From Tyzzerella sp. UBA1042 (lineage in GTDB: Bacteria > Bacillota > Clostridia > Lachnospirales > Anaerotignaceae): DNA of 23,286 bases. Every line of letters starts with the position of its first letter. The stretch's first letter is position 1. The DNA is taken from contig DCDZ01000026.1 in assembly GCA_002316675.1 (NCBI GenBank), forward strand, positions 512 through 23,797. Reading direction: 5' to 3'. The notes under the pieces are model-generated. The model did no database searches. It saw only the letters and a list, made by a program, of their open reading frames with translations, and was not told the DNA's origin. A program made the position numbers and the translations under genes. This document shows, piece after piece, positions 14,733-21,527 of this stretch.

Positions 14733-15122
14733 TCAGTGATGATGCTTGCCGCAGCCATGCTCCCCGCATACACCGTTGTGATGCTCGCCATGGTGGTCAC
14801 AGGTGGCTTCCGAATAAAAAGCCAGCTTTTCCGCAAGCAAGGCTTCCACAGATGCATCCGCATTTCCCGATACTCCGCCATAAAGCTTTATATTCGCTTC
14901 GGATAAAGCCTTTTTCGCTCCGCCGCCAATACCGCCGCAAACCAAGGTATCCACGCCAAGCTTTTTCAAAATATCCGCCAGAGCACCATGGCCGCTGCCG
15001 TTGGTATTGACGGTTGTGGCTAGAGTTATTTTGCCGTCTGCAATGTCATAAACCTTGAACCTTTCTGTGTGCCCAAAATGCTGAAATACCTCGCCATTTT
15101 CATAGGTTACTGCAATTCTCAT
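14733..15122 (-). CDS. NifB/NifX-family metal-cluster binding protein with His/Cys-rich tail
   Basis: This 129-residue protein has the dinitrogenase iron-molybdenum cofactor binding fold. Landmarks are VFQHFGHTERFKVYDI, NTNGSGHGAL and VCGGIGGGAKKALSEANI. After about residue 108 it ends in a tail of mixed His, Cys, Gly and Glu (CDHHGEHHNG, HGCGKHHH) that should bind metal. Small stand-alone members in anaerobes without nitrogenase are thought to handle metal clusters, but their role is not established; there are no nif genes here. AAGGAAGG precedes the ATG. It lies 67 bases after the DUF134 gene on the same strand, a common pairing, and is presumably co-transcribed with it. Confidence 0.85.
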   Translation of the reverse strand: MRIAVTYENGEVFQHFGHTERFKVYDIADGKITLATTVNTNGSGHGALADILKKLGVDTLVCGGIGGGAKKALSEANIKLYGGVSGNADASVEALLAEKLAFYSEATCDHHGEHHNGVCGEHGCGKHHH

Positions 15123-15189
15123 GTTGCTTTTCCTTCCTTTCCGTTGTTTTGACCATGTTTTAAGTTAGTTTTAATCAAAGGGTTTCGTC

Positions 15190-15594
15190 CTATTGACGCT
15201 CCGATTTCGATTTTGGAAGTCTTTTTTGTTCTTCGCAATCCGGAGCGTTCCTACAGCGATGGCGGTAGCAACCGCCCTGCCCGTAGGTCGCCTCCAAGCC
15301 TTCACATAGGATGTAATTTCCGCCCTCAATCAGCAGCATTTTGCCGTTCACCAGAAAATCGGCCAGCTTTTTTCTTGCACTGTCATAAATACCTTGCACC
15401 GTGGTGCGTGCCACATCCATTTGCTTGGCACATTCCTCCTGTGTAAAGCCCTGCTGATCAATCAGGCGTATGGTTTCGTATTCCTCCACCGTCATGGTCA
15501 CGCTATGGTCCGTATCGCACACACGGTCTAGAGGCCCAAACCGGGCGTTTCCCGGCAGACAGCACACCTTTCTCCATTTTCTTGGCCTTGGCAT
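15190..15594 (-). CDS. DUF134 helix-turn-helix protein
   Basis: This 134-residue DUF134 protein begins MPRPRKWRKVCCLP. It has a sigma-70 region 4-like helix-turn-helix around VEEYETIRLIDQQGFTQEEC and AKQMDVARTTVQGIYDSARK, and a Cys-rich C-terminus (GGCYRHRCRNAPDC) that could hold a metal or cluster. DUF134 genes are commonly next to NifX-like genes. Here two copies of a direct-repeat sequence flank its promoter, consistent with autoregulation (inference). AGGTG lies six bases before the ATG. Confidence 0.87.
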   Translation of the reverse strand: MPRPRKWRKVCCLPGNARFGPLDRVCDTDHSVTMTVEEYETIRLIDQQGFTQEECAKQMDVARTTVQGIYDSARKKLADFLVNGKMLLIEGGNYILCEGLEATYGQGGCYRHRCRNAPDCEEQKRLPKSKSERQ

Positions 15595-15631
15595 TTCTTC
15601 ACCTCACTTTGTAGGCAAGAGCAATCGGTTG

Positions 15632-15647
15632 TTTTTGTCATATGTCA
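15632..15647. promoter_or_regulatory. Downstream copy of the DUF134 promoter repeat
   Basis: TTTTTGTCATATGTCA, identical to the copy at 15671-15686. Each holds TGTCA twice with two bases between (7-bp pitch). This copy lies downstream of the predicted transcription start, 38 bases before the gene start, where a bound protein would act as a roadblock. Confidence 0.6.
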
Positions 15648-15659
15648 TTTACTCTCTTC

Positions 15660-15687
15660 AGTATACGCCATTTTTGTCATATGTCAA
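15660..15687 (-). promoter_or_regulatory. Promoter of the DUF134-nifX-like operon, overlapped by the upstream repeat
   Basis: Minus-strand TTGACA (15682-15687) and TATACT (15660-15665) are 16 bp apart. The -35 lies inside the second 16-base repeat copy (15671-15686), so a protein bound to the repeat would cover it. Confidence 0.7.
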
Positions 15688-15747
15688 TAACTTATGGAAA
15701 ATAATCCGTGAAGGATATTTTGCCAAAGTATCCTCCATACTCCGGCT

Positions 15748-16191
15748 TTAATACTTTTTGTTGAGATACTGAAATATGAGCAGCCCGGCAACATACTGAA
15801 AAACTACATATCCGCCTAAATACAAAATCAAAATTTTGGTATGTTGTATGATCCCAAAGGATTCCAATACGGAAAAAATCGTTATTGAGAGACAGACAGT
15901 GATCAGGCCCAACAAATAAGCATACCTTCCCGATTGGTTCCTAAACTTTTCTTTTCGTTCATCATGCAGCTCGATGGCTTCATGCTCTAAATGTTCTTGA
16001 AATCTGGCTTTATTGTTTGGCTGGGACCAATAAAAATATTTCCACAATATGGAACCGCCACCGCCAAATCCGCCGCCTGCAAACCCCCAAAGCAAGCTTT
16101 CCAGCTTTGTGTCGGTAAAACCTGCAATGATGGCGAATAAAAGTCCAAGGAACAGATAGGCAAATCCCATCCATAGCTTACGTTTTTTCAT
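15748..16191 (-). CDS. Small multi-pass membrane protein paired with an XRE regulator
   Basis: This protein of about 147 residues has roughly four membrane segments: LWMGFAYLFLGLLFAIIAGF, a glycine-rich LLWGFAGGGFGGGGSILW, YLLGLITVCLSITIFSV and ILILYLGGYVVFQYVAGLLI. A charged loop (ARFQEHLEHEAIELHDERKE) lies in the middle. The ATG at 16191, with AAAGGAG eight bases before it, is preferred over 16209, where no such site exists. It overlaps the end of the XRE gene by 14 bp and so is translationally coupled. Such pairs of a Cro-like regulator and a small membrane protein are frequent in Firmicutes; the function is unknown. Confidence 0.75.
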   Translation of the reverse strand: MKKRKLWMGFAYLFLGLLFAIIAGFTDTKLESLLWGFAGGGFGGGGSILWKYFYWSQPNNKARFQEHLEHEAIELHDERKEKFRNQSGRYAYLLGLITVCLSITIFSVLESFGIIQHTKILILYLGGYVVFQYVAGLLIFQYLNKKY

Positions 16192-16393
16192 TTTTTTTAC
16201 TCCTTTCATAGATAAAAATAGCTTCTATCGGCTTTCCAAAAAACTCTGATATCATAAAGGCCAATTCCAAAGACGGATTATATTTTCCATTCTCAATTGA
16301 ACTGACAGTTTGCCTAGAAACGCGAATTGCTTTTGCAAAATCTTCTTGATTCAGCATCCGCTCCTTTCTTAACTGTTCGACCCTATTTTCCAA
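16178..16393 (-). CDS. XRE/Cro-type helix-turn-helix regulator
   Basis: This 71-residue protein is almost wholly one helix-turn-helix: LRKERMLNQEDFAKAIRVSR, then QTVSSIENGKYNPSLELAFMISEFFGKPIEAIF. It matches small stand-alone XRE repressors of Firmicutes in length and in the NGKYNPSLELA segment. The start is a TTG, with GGAGGTGA five bases upstream. It is the first gene of a two-gene operon with the membrane protein and probably controls its own promoter, which carries a flanking inverted repeat. Confidence 0.88.
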   Translation of the reverse strand: MENRVEQLRKERMLNQEDFAKAIRVSRQTVSSIENGKYNPSLELAFMISEFFGKPIEAIFIYERSKKNEKT

Positions 16394-16435
16394 GAACTCA
16401 CCTCCAATATTTTGACAAGTTAACTTTACATTTAT

Positions 16436-16464
16436 AGCATAACGAATAAATTTATTTTTGTCAA
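16436..16464 (-). promoter_or_regulatory. Promoter of the XRE-membrane protein operon
   Basis: Minus-strand TTGACA (16459-16464) and TATGCT (16436-16441) are 17 bp apart. TTGACAA at the -35 and TTGTCAA about 40 bases downstream are inverted copies of each other, bracketing the promoter like paired operator halves. Confidence 0.7.
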
Positions 16465-16701
16465 GCTTCCCTTACATTTTTTGTTTTCAGGGGGTGGAAA
16501 GGCCGATGGGCTTATGTTTATGAAACAAATCAAAGCTTTTAGGATTATGGAAATAGCGAAAAAAACGACTGCGTGGTGAGGAACTGGTCTGCAAGGGTGC
16601 TTTATATACAAATGGAATGAAAAATATTCAGCAATGAGAAGCAGTTCTATGAATCCCCCGTTGTTTCTAAATAGAGTAAGCCCTGTGTTTCCACTTGAAA
16701 C
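16465..16701. other. Intergenic stretch with no recognisable feature
   Basis: I see no gene, RNA or strong structure here. Short frames on both strands lack ribosome binding sites and protein-like composition. Confidence 0.5.
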
Positions 16702-16744
16702 TATAAAAACCCCAAAACACGTTTTTGTGCTTGGGGTTTTTATA
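16702..16744. terminator. Bidirectional terminator after the small peptide gene
   Basis: TATAAAAACCCCAA (16702-16715) and its exact reverse complement (16731-16744) form a 14-bp stem, with CAC/GTG inside. A and T runs on the two sides allow use on either strand. It lies 13 bases past the stop of the minus-strand small peptide gene. Confidence 0.85.
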
Positions 16745-16757
16745 TGGAAAGAGGGGA

Positions 16758-16931
16758 TTAGTCCGGCACGGATACCACGGCGGTATCATGAACGGATATT
16801 TCTTTTGCTTGAATTGTATGCTGTTTTTCCTGGGTATCCTGAACCGCAATCGTCAGAGACATAAAGGTCAGGAAGGAAAGGGAAAAAGCTAAAATAGAAG
16901 CACCGGCAAGCTTTAGTAGTTGTTGTTTCAT
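16758..16931 (-). CDS. Small secreted or single-pass membrane peptide, 57 residues
   Basis: This short protein begins MKQQLLKLAGASILAFSLSF, a basic start followed by a hydrophobic stretch to about residue 30. It is either a signal peptide or a single membrane anchor; LTIAVQ could offer a weak cleavage point. The remaining 27 residues are polar and acidic (QDTQEKQHTI to VVSVPD). I do not recognise a family. The ATG at 16931 has AAGGAGA seven bases upstream. A terminator follows at once and a regulated promoter precedes it, so it is a self-contained single-gene unit, which supports it being real despite its size. Confidence 0.75.
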   Translation of the reverse strand: MKQQLLKLAGASILAFSLSFLTFMSLTIAVQDTQEKQHTIQAKEISVHDTAVVSVPD

Positions 16932-16971
16932 AAATGTCTCTCCTTTCAACATCAGATATTCGCTTTTCTTT

Positions 16972-17047
16972 ATTCTACCATACAGCCCGGAGAAATGGGT
17001 TACAGCGGGCTTACGTTCGGGTTACAGCCCGGTTACGCTATTGTTAC
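16972..17047 (-). promoter_or_regulatory. Regulated promoter with five 11-bp-phased GTTAC half-sites
   Basis: GTTAC occurs at 16999, 17021, 17032 and 17043, and CTTAC at 17010: five half-sites at an exact 11-bp pitch. On the minus strand they read GTAAC and march into the -35 position of a promoter whose -10 is TAGAAT (16972-16977) and whose -35 is poor. Direct repeats at one helical turn are the hallmark of OmpR/PhoB-family response regulators (for example WalR, PhoP, CiaR sites), so activation by such a regulator is likely. No two-component genes lie in the window. Confidence 0.65.
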
Positions 17048-17228
17048 CGGAATATAACAAAGGTTTTTTTCTAATTAGAGTATAGCAGAGGAAAAGAAAA
17101 ATAAATTTAAGGAGATATTAGGATATACTGATGAAATGCAAAAGAATTTCTTAAGAAACAAAATGGCATGAACGGAGCTTTTGTGTAAGCATATTTTTGT
17201 TTCCCCATCCTATTCCAATTGGGTACGG
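17048..17228. other. AT-rich intergenic stretch between divergent units
   Basis: No gene is visible. The stretch separates the minus-strand peptide promoter from the plus-strand niaR promoter. Confidence 0.5.
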
Positions 17229-17258
17229 TTGAAAAAAGGAGGGGGGATATGCTATGAT
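17229..17258 (+). promoter_or_regulatory. Promoter of niaR
   Basis: TTGAAA (17229-17234) and TATGAT (17253-17258) are 18 bp apart. The resulting leader of about 120 bases contains two imperfect hairpins: AAGAAA/TTTCTT with an inner CAGC/GCTG (about 17270-17298), and GGCCG/CGGCC around 17303-17334. Their role is unclear. Confidence 0.5.
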
Positions 17259-17387
17259 AGCTTTATATAGAAGAAACGCAGCCTTGCTGTTTCTTTAATC
17301 TTGGCCGGCTGTACCATTTCACTAAGGCACGGCCTATTTTCAGAACGTCAACAATATTTATTACCAATGAGAAAGGAGGCAGAGCCT

Positions 17388-17930
17388 ATGACTTCTGCCG
17401 AACGCCGGGAGCACATCCTCCAACTTTTGCGGCAAAGCAGCCAGCCTGTCAGTGCCACTACAATCGCACAAAAATTCCATGTCAGCCGACAGATTATCGT
17501 GGGGGACATTGCGTTGCTACGGGCCGCCAATGAGAAAATCGCCGCCACCCCCCGGGGCTATATATTGGAATCTGATGTGCCCCCCGGGGAATATCGTGTT
17601 ATTATCGCCGTACACCATAATGACAGCCAAATTGAAGATGAGCTGACCACCATTGTGGACAACGGCGGCAAGGTTTTGGATGTGACCGTAGAGCATGGGG
17701 TTTACGGGCAAATCAGCGGACTGCTGCGGGTGGGCTCCCGTTATGACATTCAGGATTTCCTGGCTCGCTTGAAAAGCAGCAATTCCACGCCTCTTTCGGA
17801 GTTGACTGGGGGAATTCATCTGCATACCGTGTCCTTTACCAGTTCGGAGGATCGTGACCGTACCCTTGCTGCCCTTACAGAAAAGGGGTATATGCTGAAA
17901 CAGCTTGAAACCAATGAAATGAATTTATAA
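17388..17930 (+). CDS. niaR: NiaR niacin-responsive repressor (HTH + 3H domain)
   Basis: This 180-residue protein has an N-terminal HTH_11 domain (AERREHILQLLRQ to VSRQIIVGDIALLRA) and a C-terminal 3H domain. The histidines that give the domain its name are visible at about 76-77, 103 and 144/146, with acidic residues at about 83-85 (QIEDEL). In Bacillus (YrxA) and Thermotoga the protein represses niacin uptake and NAD synthesis genes when niacin is present and binds a metal through the 3H residues. The ATG at 17388 has AAAGGAGG about nine bases upstream; a longer frame from 17301 runs through the untranslated leader. The next gene on the same strand is a probable niacin S component. Confidence 0.87.
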   Translation: MTSAERREHILQLLRQSSQPVSATTIAQKFHVSRQIIVGDIALLRAANEKIAATPRGYILESDVPPGEYRVIIAVHHNDSQIEDELTTIVDNGGKVLDVTVEHGVYGQISGLLRVGSRYDIQDFLARLKSSNSTPLSELTGGIHLHTVSFTSSEDRDRTLAALTEKGYMLKQLETNEMNL

Positions 17931-17972
17931 AAAGCCTTCTGGCTATACGATGGAGGCTTTGGGGGAGGTAGT

Positions 17973-17993
17973 GTGCGGTGTTTTTCACCGCAC
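17973..17993. other. 8-bp hairpin between niaR and niaX
   Basis: GTGCGGTG and CACCGCAC pair perfectly around TTTTT. No T tract follows. With AAAGCCT/AGGCTTT at 17931-17960 just before it, the region may help to end the niaR message. Confidence 0.4.
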
Positions 17994-18061
17994 TGTGTAT
18001 ATTGGGGCAGAAACAATTTTACGAGGAATAGATTTTTTTGATTAAATTTTATCAAAAGTCT

Positions 18062-18090
18062 TTGACATTTCTTTTTTTTTGCTCTACAAT
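18062..18090 (+). promoter_or_regulatory. Promoter of the niaX-like gene
   Basis: TTGACA (18062-18067) and TACAAT (18085-18090) at 17 bp, a near-consensus promoter giving a start near 18097. Confidence 0.85.
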
Positions 18091-18092
18091 GG

Positions 18093-18102
18093 TGTCATGA
18101 CA
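18093..18102. promoter_or_regulatory. Palindrome TGTCATGACA at the transcription start, candidate NiaR operator
   Basis: The 10-bp perfect palindrome begins three bases after the -10 and covers the expected start point, an ideal repressor site. The adjacent NiaR is the natural candidate; the assignment is by position and symmetry. Confidence 0.6.
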
Positions 18103-18157
18103 TATATATGGACAGATACCCGAATGCAATTATTATAAAAAATTATGAGGTGAAATT

Positions 18158-18757
18158 ATGAAACAAACAAATCAGAAAATTATGAGTTTAGTCATTGCAG
18201 CCATGCTTTGCGCCGTTGGTATTATCATTCCAATGTTTATGCCTATTAAGGTCATCATCGAGCCCATGTCCTTTACTTTGGCCAGCCATGTTGCAATCTT
18301 TCTTGCCCTGTTTATTTCTCCCGCAGTGGCGGTGGCGGTGACCTTGGGTACCACAATCGGTTTCTTTATCGCAGGCTTTCCTCTGGTCATTGTTCTGCGT
18401 GCGTTAAGCCACTTGGGCTTTGTTATCGTGGGCTTTCTTATTTTGAAAAAATTCCCCAATGTTCTCCAGCGGCCTGCCTCTAACATCGCCTTTTGTTCCG
18501 TGCTTGCTGTGGTTCATGGGATTTGTGAGGTCATCGTGGTTATGCTGTTCTATTTTGGCGGTATGCTGAATGAGAGCTTTTATAACAACGGCTTTGCCTT
18601 TTCTGTGCTTCTGTTGGTGGGTGTGGGCACAATTGCCCATAGCTGCGTGGACTATGCCGTTGCTCTGGTGGTTTGGAAACCTGTCAACCGTATGCTGCAT
18701 ATTCCCATCAGTGCGCCCATGTCTCCATTGCAGAAGAATGCGCCGTTGCAAAGCTAG
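18158..18757 (+). CDS. niaX: ECF transporter S component, probable niacin transporter NiaX
   Basis: This 199-residue integral membrane protein has about six helices and the usual size of an ECF S component. The N-terminus (MKQTNQKIMSLVIAAMLCAV, then IIIPMFMP and EPMSFTLASHVAIFLALFIS) is typical of the group. It has its own strong promoter with a palindrome at the start point and lies directly after niaR, which in Firmicutes controls niacin uptake, so niacin is the likely substrate. It would dock with the shared EcfA1-EcfA2-EcfT module encoded just downstream. Substrate assignment rests on context rather than binding-site residues. Confidence 0.75.
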   Translation: MKQTNQKIMSLVIAAMLCAVGIIIPMFMPIKVIIEPMSFTLASHVAIFLALFISPAVAVAVTLGTTIGFFIAGFPLVIVLRALSHLGFVIVGFLILKKFPNVLQRPASNIAFCSVLAVVHGICEVIVVMLFYFGGMLNESFYNNGFAFSVLLLVGVGTIAHSCVDYAVALVVWKPVNRMLHIPISAPMSPLQKNAPLQS

Positions 18758-18783
18758 AAGGATAGAGAGAATTTTAGAAAATC

Positions 18784-18807
18784 CCGTTTGTACAACGGCC
18801 TGTTTTT
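18784..18807 (+). terminator. Weak terminator-like hairpin after niaX
   Basis: CCGTT and AACGG pair around TGTAC, followed by CCTGTTTTT. The stem is short, so termination may be partial. Confidence 0.35.
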
Positions 18808-18808
18808 C

Positions 18809-18837
18809 TTGACTTTTTTATGGAAAAAACGTATCCT
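18809..18837 (+). promoter_or_regulatory. Possible promoter of ecfA1-ecfA2-ecfT
   Basis: TTGACT (18809-18814) and TATCCT (18832-18837) at 17 bp spacing, about 70 bases before the ecfA1 start. The -10 is imperfect. Confidence 0.5.
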
Positions 18838-18906
18838 ATTCATAGCTGTGAGCAGTATTTGTCATAGACTCAAAAGGGTGCAAATCCTTAGGGAAAAGGT
18901 GAAGTT

Positions 18907-19773
18907 ATGAAAATGGTGAAGGCCGAAGGTCTGACATATGAATATATTAAGATGCTTGAAACAGACCATGGCACTGAGGAGGAAAAGGTTGCTGCTTTAA
19001 AGGCGGTTGATTTAGAAATTGAGAAAGGCGAGTTTGTGGTGGTTTTGGGGCATAATGGCTCCGGAAAGTCTACCTTTGCAAAGCATATCAATGCTTTGCT
19101 TTTGCCCACACAGGGAACCATATGGGTGGAGGGCATGGATACCAAGGACGGCGAATTGATATGGGAAATCCGTCAGACTGCCGGCATGGTTTTTCAAAAT
19201 CCCGACAACCAGCTGGTGGCTACTGTTGTGGAGGAGGACATTGCTTTCGGCCCGGAAAATATGGGCGTTGCCCCGGAGGAGATCCGACGCCGTGTGGATG
19301 AGGCGCTGGCGACGGTGCATATGGAAGAATATGCAAAGCATACACCGTCAAAGCTTTCCGGCGGACAAAAGCAACGTATCGCCATTGCAGGGGTGTTGGC
19401 AATGAAGCCCGATTGCATTGTGCTGGACGAGCCTACGGCCATGCTGGATCCTGTGGGTAGAAAAGAAGTTATGGAAACCATTGAACGCTTAAATAAAGAC
19501 GAAGGTATTACCATTATACTGATTACCCATTATATGGACGAGGCGGTTCGTGGGGATCGGGTTTATGTTATTGATGACGGCCAAGTTGTGATGCAAGGCA
19601 GGCCGAAGGAGATTTTCTCTCAGGTGGAACGCTTGCAGCAGTATGGCTTGGACGTGCCTCAGGTGACAGAGGTTGCCCATCTTTTGCGTAAAGAGGGGCT
19701 TAACATACCCGCAGATATTTTAACAGTTGAGGAAATGGTAGGTACATTATGTCAATTCAAATTAACCACTTAA
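18907..19773 (+). CDS. ecfA1: Energy-coupling factor ATPase EcfA1
   Basis: This is one of the two ATPases of the shared ECF module, 288 residues. Visible motifs are Walker A GHNGSGKST, Q-loop VFQNPDNQLV, signature LSGGQKQR, Walker B CIVLDEP followed by TAMLDP, and the switch His in LITHYMDEA. AAGGTG precedes the ATG. It overlaps ecfA2 by 25 bp, and the gene order ecfA1-ecfA2-ecfT-truA-rplM-rpsI is the standard one in Firmicutes. Usually rplQ lies upstream; here niaX does. Confidence 0.94.
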   Translation: MKMVKAEGLTYEYIKMLETDHGTEEEKVAALKAVDLEIEKGEFVVVLGHNGSGKSTFAKHINALLLPTQGTIWVEGMDTKDGELIWEIRQTAGMVFQNPDNQLVATVVEEDIAFGPENMGVAPEEIRRRVDEALATVHMEEYAKHTPSKLSGGQKQRIAIAGVLAMKPDCIVLDEPTAMLDPVGRKEVMETIERLNKDEGITIILITHYMDEAVRGDRVYVIDDGQVVMQGRPKEIFSQVERLQQYGLDVPQVTEVAHLLRKEGLNIPADILTVEEMVGTLCQFKLTT

Positions 19774-20606
19774 CATATATATATAATCCCGATACCGCCT
19801 TTGAGAAAAAAGCCTTGGATCATGTATCCCTTGAAATTAAAAAAGGCGAATTTATCGGATTAATCGGGCACACAGGTTCAGGAAAATCCACATTGATTCA
19901 GCATTTAAACGGTATTATCACCCCAACCAAAGGAGAAATTTTGTTGGATGGGGAAAATATTCATAAGGATAAAGCAAAGCTTAGGGAAGTGCGCCGCCGT
20001 ATTGGCTTGGCCTTTCAATACCCCGAATATCAGCTGTTCGAGATGACGGTGTATAAGGATGTTGCCTTTGGCCCCACCAATATGAAGCTGTCACCGGAAG
20101 AAATTCACAAAAACGTGGTTGCCGCATTGGAAACCGTTGGAATTGCCAAAGAATTGTATGAAAAATCTCCCTTTGATCTTTCGGGAGGACAAAAAAGACG
20201 TGTTGCCATTGCAGGCGTTTTAGCCATGAACCCGGAGGTTCTGATATTAGATGAACCGACGGCGGGATTGGACCCCAAGGGTCGCGATGAAATATTACAG
20301 GCAATCAAACACCTTCATGAGGAAAGAGGCATTACCGTTATCCTCGTGAGCCATAGCATGGAGGATGTTGCTAAGCTGGTAGACCGCATTATTGTAATGC
20401 ACGAGGGGAAAGCGGCCATGGAAGGAACACCGAAGGAGGTTTTCCGCCATGTGAAGGAGTTGGAAGCCATGGGCTTGGCGGCACCGCAGGTGAGCTATGT
20501 TTTTGCGGCGTTGAAAGAAAAGGGCTTTGATGTGCCTTTGGATGTGTTTACCGTAGAGGAAGCAAAAAGTGTACTGTTGGATTTGGTAAGGCAGGTGAAG
20601 GCATGA
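19749..20606 (+). CDS. ecfA2: Energy-coupling factor ATPase EcfA2
   Basis: This is the second ATPase of the shared module, 285 residues, partner of EcfA1. It has Walker A GHTGSGKST, Q-loop AFQYPEYQLF, signature LSGGQKRR, Walker B VLILDEPTAGLDP and switch region VSHSMEDVA. The YPEYQLF form of the Q-loop and the C-terminal LKEKGFDVP segment are characteristic of EcfA2. Its stop overlaps the ecfT start by 4 bp (ATGA). Confidence 0.94.
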   Translation: MSIQINHLTYIYNPDTAFEKKALDHVSLEIKKGEFIGLIGHTGSGKSTLIQHLNGIITPTKGEILLDGENIHKDKAKLREVRRRIGLAFQYPEYQLFEMTVYKDVAFGPTNMKLSPEEIHKNVVAALETVGIAKELYEKSPFDLSGGQKRRVAIAGVLAMNPEVLILDEPTAGLDPKGRDEILQAIKHLHEERGITVILVSHSMEDVAKLVDRIIVMHEGKAAMEGTPKEVFRHVKELEAMGLAAPQVSYVFAALKEKGFDVPLDVFTVEEAKSVLLDLVRQVKA

Positions 20607-21427
20607 TTCGAGATATTACCATTGGTCAGTTTTACCCTGTGGAGTCTCCCATTCATCGGCTGGATGCCAGAGTAAAGCTTACACTTACGTTTGTATATAT
20701 TGTTACGTTGTTTTTAATTAATAGCTTTGTGGGCTATCTTTTTGTCATTGCTGTTTTGGGTGCGTCGATAAAAGCATCTAAGGTTCCTTTGAAATTTATG
20801 CTGAAGGGGATTAAAGGCATTATGGTAATCATCATCTTTACAGCCTTTATCAACCTTTTTATGACAAGGGGAGAGCAGCTGCTTTGGCAATGGGGCTTTT
20901 TAAGCTTGACGGTGGAAGGCATTGTGCTGGCGCTGAAAATGTGTATGCGCTTGATCCTTTTAATTGTGGGCTCTTCCCTGCTGACCTTGACTACCACACC
21001 CATTCAATTGACAGATGGCATTGAGTATATGCTGCGTCCGTTTAAAAGATTTGGTATGCCTGCCCATGAAATAGCAATGATGATGACCATTGCCCTGCGT
21101 TTTATTCCAACATTGTTGGATGAAACGGATAAAATTATGAAGGCACAGCAGGCAAGAGGCGCTGATTTTGATACAGGAAGCTTAATGCAAAAGGCAAAAA
21201 GCTTAATCCCTATCCTTGTGCCCTTGTTCATTTCTGCGTTTCGCCGGGCTGAGGAATTGGCCATGGCCATGGAGGCCCGATGTTATCATGGGGATGAAAA
21301 TAGAACCCGTATGAACCGTATGCAGATGCACCGGAGAGATTATGGAGCTTTTGTGGTAGGAGCGATCTATCTTGTGGTAATTATAGGGCTGCGGTATGCG
21401 GGAAATACCTTTTCTTCTCTGATATGA
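20603..21427 (+). CDS. ecfT: Energy-coupling factor T component EcfT
   Basis: This 274-residue membrane protein links the EcfA1-EcfA2 pair to many interchangeable S components such as the NiaX-like protein. Hydrophobic helices lie at FVYIVTLFLINSFVGYLFVI and further on. The two ATPase-coupling motifs are seen as QQARGADFD and MEARCYHG. It opens with the conserved GQFYPVESPIHRLDAR. It is translationally coupled to ecfA2, and a terminator follows it. Confidence 0.94.
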   Translation: MIRDITIGQFYPVESPIHRLDARVKLTLTFVYIVTLFLINSFVGYLFVIAVLGASIKASKVPLKFMLKGIKGIMVIIIFTAFINLFMTRGEQLLWQWGFLSLTVEGIVLALKMCMRLILLIVGSSLLTLTTTPIQLTDGIEYMLRPFKRFGMPAHEIAMMMTIALRFIPTLLDETDKIMKAQQARGADFDTGSLMQKAKSLIPILVPLFISAFRRAEELAMAMEARCYHGDENRTRMNRMQMHRRDYGAFVVGAIYLVVIIGLRYAGNTFSSLI

Positions 21428-21478
21428 TAGTTTGAAAAAATATATTTGAATGCAGCAGAACTTTTAAATTTGTATTGC

Positions 21479-21506
21479 AAAGGGAGAACATGGCGTCTCC
21501 CTTTTT
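21479..21506 (+). terminator. Rho-independent terminator between ecfT and truA
   Basis: AAAGGGAGA and TCTCCCTTT form a perfect 9-bp stem with an 8-base loop and end in a T tract. It splits what is normally one transcription unit. Confidence 0.85.
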
Positions 21507-21527
21507 CACTATATGTAGGAGGGTTTC

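Noticed and set aside
14522..15010. 162-residue plus-strand frame over the spacer and the NifX-like gene
   Set aside because: It is antisense to a well-supported gene, and its sequence has no family features.
15713..15733. 9-bp hairpin GGATATTTT/AAAGTATCC next to the membrane protein gene
   Set aside because: There is no T tract on either strand and the loop is only three bases; it may be chance in AT-rich DNA.
17254..17298. 14-residue peptide frame with AAAGGAGG upstream
   Set aside because: Its start codon lies inside the likely -10 box of the niaR promoter, and the peptide has no regulatory codon pattern.
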